Of a stretch of DNA of 64,000 nucleotides, positions 61,601 through 64,000 are shown piece after piece (position 1 is the first letter of the stretch; each line of letters opens with the position of its first letter). Origin of the DNA: Ulota crispa (Eukaryota; Streptophyta; Bryopsida; Orthotrichales; Orthotrichaceae); NCBI GenBank assembly GCA_963920765.1, contig OY987247.1, forward strand, positions 15,162,471 to 15,226,470, read 5' to 3'. The translations under genes were made by a program, and so were the position numbers. Below the pieces are notes generated by a model. That model did not search any database. It saw only the letters and a program-made list of their open reading frames with translations, and was not told the DNA's origin.

Positions 61601-63472
61601 CCTTTGAATTTTAAAATTTCATAACATATTGAAGAAAATGTCTAAGAAATATGAAATATTTGGGTTTATAGTCATTTTCTTTGGTCAATGAAGTAAATTG
61701 TAAAGAAAAGTGCGTGAGAAACCCTAAACCTGTCAAATACGGAGTTCCAGATTTGAATTGGTCATTGTGTAAGTAAAAAACAATGTTTGAGTAGATAATG
61801 AAATGTGTGAAAGTATTGTGGGCTTAGGTCATAGCTTATGTGGCCATTAAAAGAAGTGTAGATTCCATGAGGGGTGTTGCCCTTATGAGAAGAGGAAGAC
61901 ATGGATGTGGTGATGGTCATTATGTTAGCATAGTATGTTCTAGAAAGAAGTATTTATTTTCAAAAAACCAAACATTGGTTCAACTGTGAGTATAGAAACC
62001 GCAGGAGTCCATCAATGTGTTATGTATTTCATAGTGCCTGGATTCATTGCGTGATGTAGTGTAATGCAGCAGACATTTCTGTGTAAGGATTATACACTGT
62101 GCAGGTGGATATGCATTTCCTTACAAAAAGCCACAGTGAGGATTTTTTGTTCTTTGTATGTAGGCAGAAATGATCAGTAATTCCGGAGAGCATGAGAGTG
62201 TGTCCTCAGTTTTCCAAATCCTTCTAACCGTTACTGTGAGTGCAGGAAATATGAAGCAACTGTGACGCAGAGGAATCTTGCAAGGGACAACTATCAAAGT
62301 ACCCAACAACGAAGTCCATGCAGATCCCGTTTTGTGTTTCCCTGAGAACTGCAAGGGCTACAAAAGTTTGCTGAGTGGGCACTATAAGAAGTAAGACGGG
62401 AGACAAAAGCTGGGGTGCCGCTGAATCTGCAGATGGTGGACACTGTTAGAGGTCCCCTACCTATGGCTACTGGCTACAGATCTATGTACTCATTTGACAA
62501 CCATTTTTGTGTACGTGGTGCGGAGATGAGGTTACAAACTGTTGATAGCGGGGTTTCAGCAAAGTTCACTCAAGTTTGCCGTAGTGGTGTGGGTGATACA
62601 AACCAAGTGTGTGTGGACATTGAATATGTTGGTAGCATTGTTGAGATCTTAGAGTTGAATTACAAGCGTCACTATATAGTTGTCTTAGTATGTGATTTCA
62701 TAAAAGCAAACTATGTTGGTGAGAACGCAACAATTTGAAAAGATAAGTGGGGCTTTACGCTAGCAAACTTTGGGAGGACAATTGGTTCTATCTGTTGTGA
62801 TAGTTTTGCATTCCCGCGTCAATGCAAGCAAGTCTTTTACTCGGATGCAAGAGAGTTACCAAAGTGGAGAGTTGTGTTAAGAAAGGATGTACGAGGGAGA
62901 AGAGTTCTCCCATTCGCGGAGGACGAGTCAGATTCAGGTGGAGACTTATTTCATATGGGAGAAGACGCGGATTTTGTTGGATTACAGCCTCAAAGAGAAG
63001 TCATGGAAGGCCCGGCAGAGGCAATATTGACAGGGCAAAGTGTAAGAATGAGGGGAACTTTAGTACCTAGCCGGCAAAAGGCGGGACAAGTCGGGAGAGG
63101 GCGACCAAATCTAAGTACTGGCAGGGGGGAGGATCAGGTGCAAAAGTGCACGAAGATCCTATTCAGTGTGGTGGTGGTGACAACGGAGCACTGTCTCCAA
63201 ATACTGGCAAAATTTGGCGATGTAGTGAAGGACAAAGGTTTGACGAAGATGAATGTTGAGAAGCCCAACATCAATGGACATTGCAAAGAAGAAATGGACG
63301 CGTCCAAAGAACAAGAGAAGCATTGGCGGAGTTCGGATGCCTAAACGGTGGAGATTGTAGTTCTCCAACAACCGAAGGGGCCAATGAGCACGGTAGAAGT
63401 GACAGCTCACAGAGCTCTGACATTTCCAAAAGCTCGGCAGAGGGAAGTTTAAGTAATTTAGACCAAGTTTGA
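55668..63472 (+). pseudogene. CACTA TNP2 transposase gene, broken
   Basis: An exon near 55674-55879 ends in donor GTAAGT and holds a zinc-finger-like segment (GIRSYLCGYEKCHGMKTRLA). The exon from 57440 enters the TNP2 (PF02992) core: QPLYNGSTITCLRFYII, then VPIRVLRYFSIIRRL and, at 58540, ILWTVNDFPAYTLVSGQAG and ARCPVCREHTY. DUF4218 follows at 59640-60400 (RHTLDAMHCEKNVCDNLMK, DYHILMQQVLPLCLKNIG, RWMYPFERFMKTSKGYVKN). DUF4216 lies near 62480-62900 (YSDARELPKWRVVLRKDVR). In-frame stops occur at 57976, 58093, 58231, 58312 and 59897, with a frame change near 60405. A MITE interrupts it at 60940. The acidic, serine-rich tail ends at 63472. It cannot make a full protein as read. Confidence 0.85.
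60940..61264 (-). mobile_element. MITE, GGTAGG family, copy 3 (325 bp)
   Basis: Left end GGTAGGAGGCTCATAAATGG, right end AGTTTGAACCTCCTACC, flanked by CTAA and TTAT. It lies opposite in orientation to the copies at 268 and 34243: TTTCCTTGAAAGACAAGAAG here is the reverse of their shared core. It sits between the DUF4218 and DUF4216 parts of the CACTA transposase gene, so it is younger than that element. Confidence 0.85.
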
Positions 63473-64000
63473 AGGTAAGAGAGCTCAATCTATTGATCTT
63501 GTGATTGCTTTGTTTCATATGTACTTGACGTTTCTCAGTTATTGTTAAGCATGGAGCAGTATGAACCATGTTTGGGCAAAGTGGGTGCTTGTTGAAGTCG
63601 TTTCCCTTACGTAACCGTCTTCTTCAAGAAGGTGAATGTGCTCACGACTAGTGCAATGTAAATTGAATACATGTGAGTGTTGTATGGAGATAGTAGTCTT
63701 CATAGCCATTATTCAAGTAAAACCGTGACTGATTTTGTGAAATAATACGGTGAGCATGCATTAATTATTAGATTGACTGTTACCTGGCACTCTTGGCACT
63801 AATGACTTCTGTGCACTGGTTTTGCAGGTATATTGACAATTGATAAAGTGGTTGTTCTGCAGCAGTCATAGAGGTAGTGCTGTCGAGTAGATTGGAATTC
63901 CATCAGGACATTGTGATTGATTATGAATCAACGTATGTTCATATTGTGATCATATTGTACATGTGTTTTGTCTTCTCAGTGAAGACCAGAGAATAGAATG
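63473..64000. other. right edge of the window
   Basis: No coding region. Probably the 3' flank of the TNP2 gene and possibly the subterminal part of the CACTA element. GACTAGTGC near 63648 contains TAGTG, but without a matching left end it cannot be called a terminus. Confidence 0.35.

Larger units (their letters stand above)
47958..63472. mobile_element. decayed CACTA (En/Spm) DNA transposon, ends not found
   Basis: Two divergent genes define it: a minus-strand tnpA-like gene (47958-51815) and a plus-strand TNP2 transposase gene (55668-63472), with a ~3.8 kb spacer that probably held both promoters. Both genes are spliced and both are broken by stops and shifts. A MITE of the GGTAGG family (60940-61264) inserted later. 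The right terminus probably lies beyond 63472, perhaps beyond the window. Confidence 0.85.

Noticed and set aside
1-64000. LTR retrotransposons, endogenous viral copies, tRNA or rRNA genes
   Set aside because: No paired long direct repeats, no recognisable gag/pol or capsid-type frames, and no tRNA or rRNA signature were seen by eye; a profile search would be needed to exclude short fragments.

Overview
The window looks like nuclear DNA of a land plant. The evidence is spliced genes with GT-AG introns, a plant-type cytosolic ribosomal protein gene with telo-box promoter motifs, an ankyrin/PGG membrane protein of the ACD6 kind, Stowaway MITEs and a CACTA (En/Spm) transposon with the plant TNP2/DUF4218/DUF4216 domain set. 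Gene density is low (four confident host genes in 64 kb) and the intergenic DNA is AT-rich and full of small transposons, so a large genome is likely. A fern or other seed-free plant is a guess I cannot prove from this sequence.

Layout. 1-3.1 kb: a MITE, a telo-box-rich tandem repeat and a single-exon F-box gene. 3.1-9.7 kb: gene-free DNA with MITEs, ending in a Stowaway nested in another MITE just upstream of the next gene. 9.9-11.6 kb: ribosomal protein uS5 (RPS2), two exons. 12.5-15.6 kb: a cluster of inverted-repeat elements, including an almost perfect 764-bp palindrome, plus a second Stowaway. 17.1-20.9 kb: a three-exon ankyrin/PGG gene with a MITE in its second intron. 23.7-26.3 kb: a seven-exon minus-strand NSE4 gene (SMC5/6 complex kleisin). 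27.4-30.1 kb: an element with ~300-bp inverted arms. 33-47 kb: a dense nest of non-autonomous DNA elements. Two groups stand out, one flanked by TTAA-like sites and one by GTAC-like sites, and members of each abut while sharing a single copy of the target site. A possible 67-residue spliced gene spans 40.4-42.5 kb. 48-63.5 kb (perhaps past the window edge): a decayed CACTA transposon with two divergent genes.

The host genes are unrelated housekeeping, regulatory or defence-type genes and do not form a functional cluster. The most unusual content is the organisation of the small DNA elements. I saw no rRNA, tRNA or CRISPR, and recognised no LTR, retroviral or capsid-bearing element. Exon limits were derived by hand from reading-frame phase, splice consensus and family resemblance; no alignment or transcript data were available.
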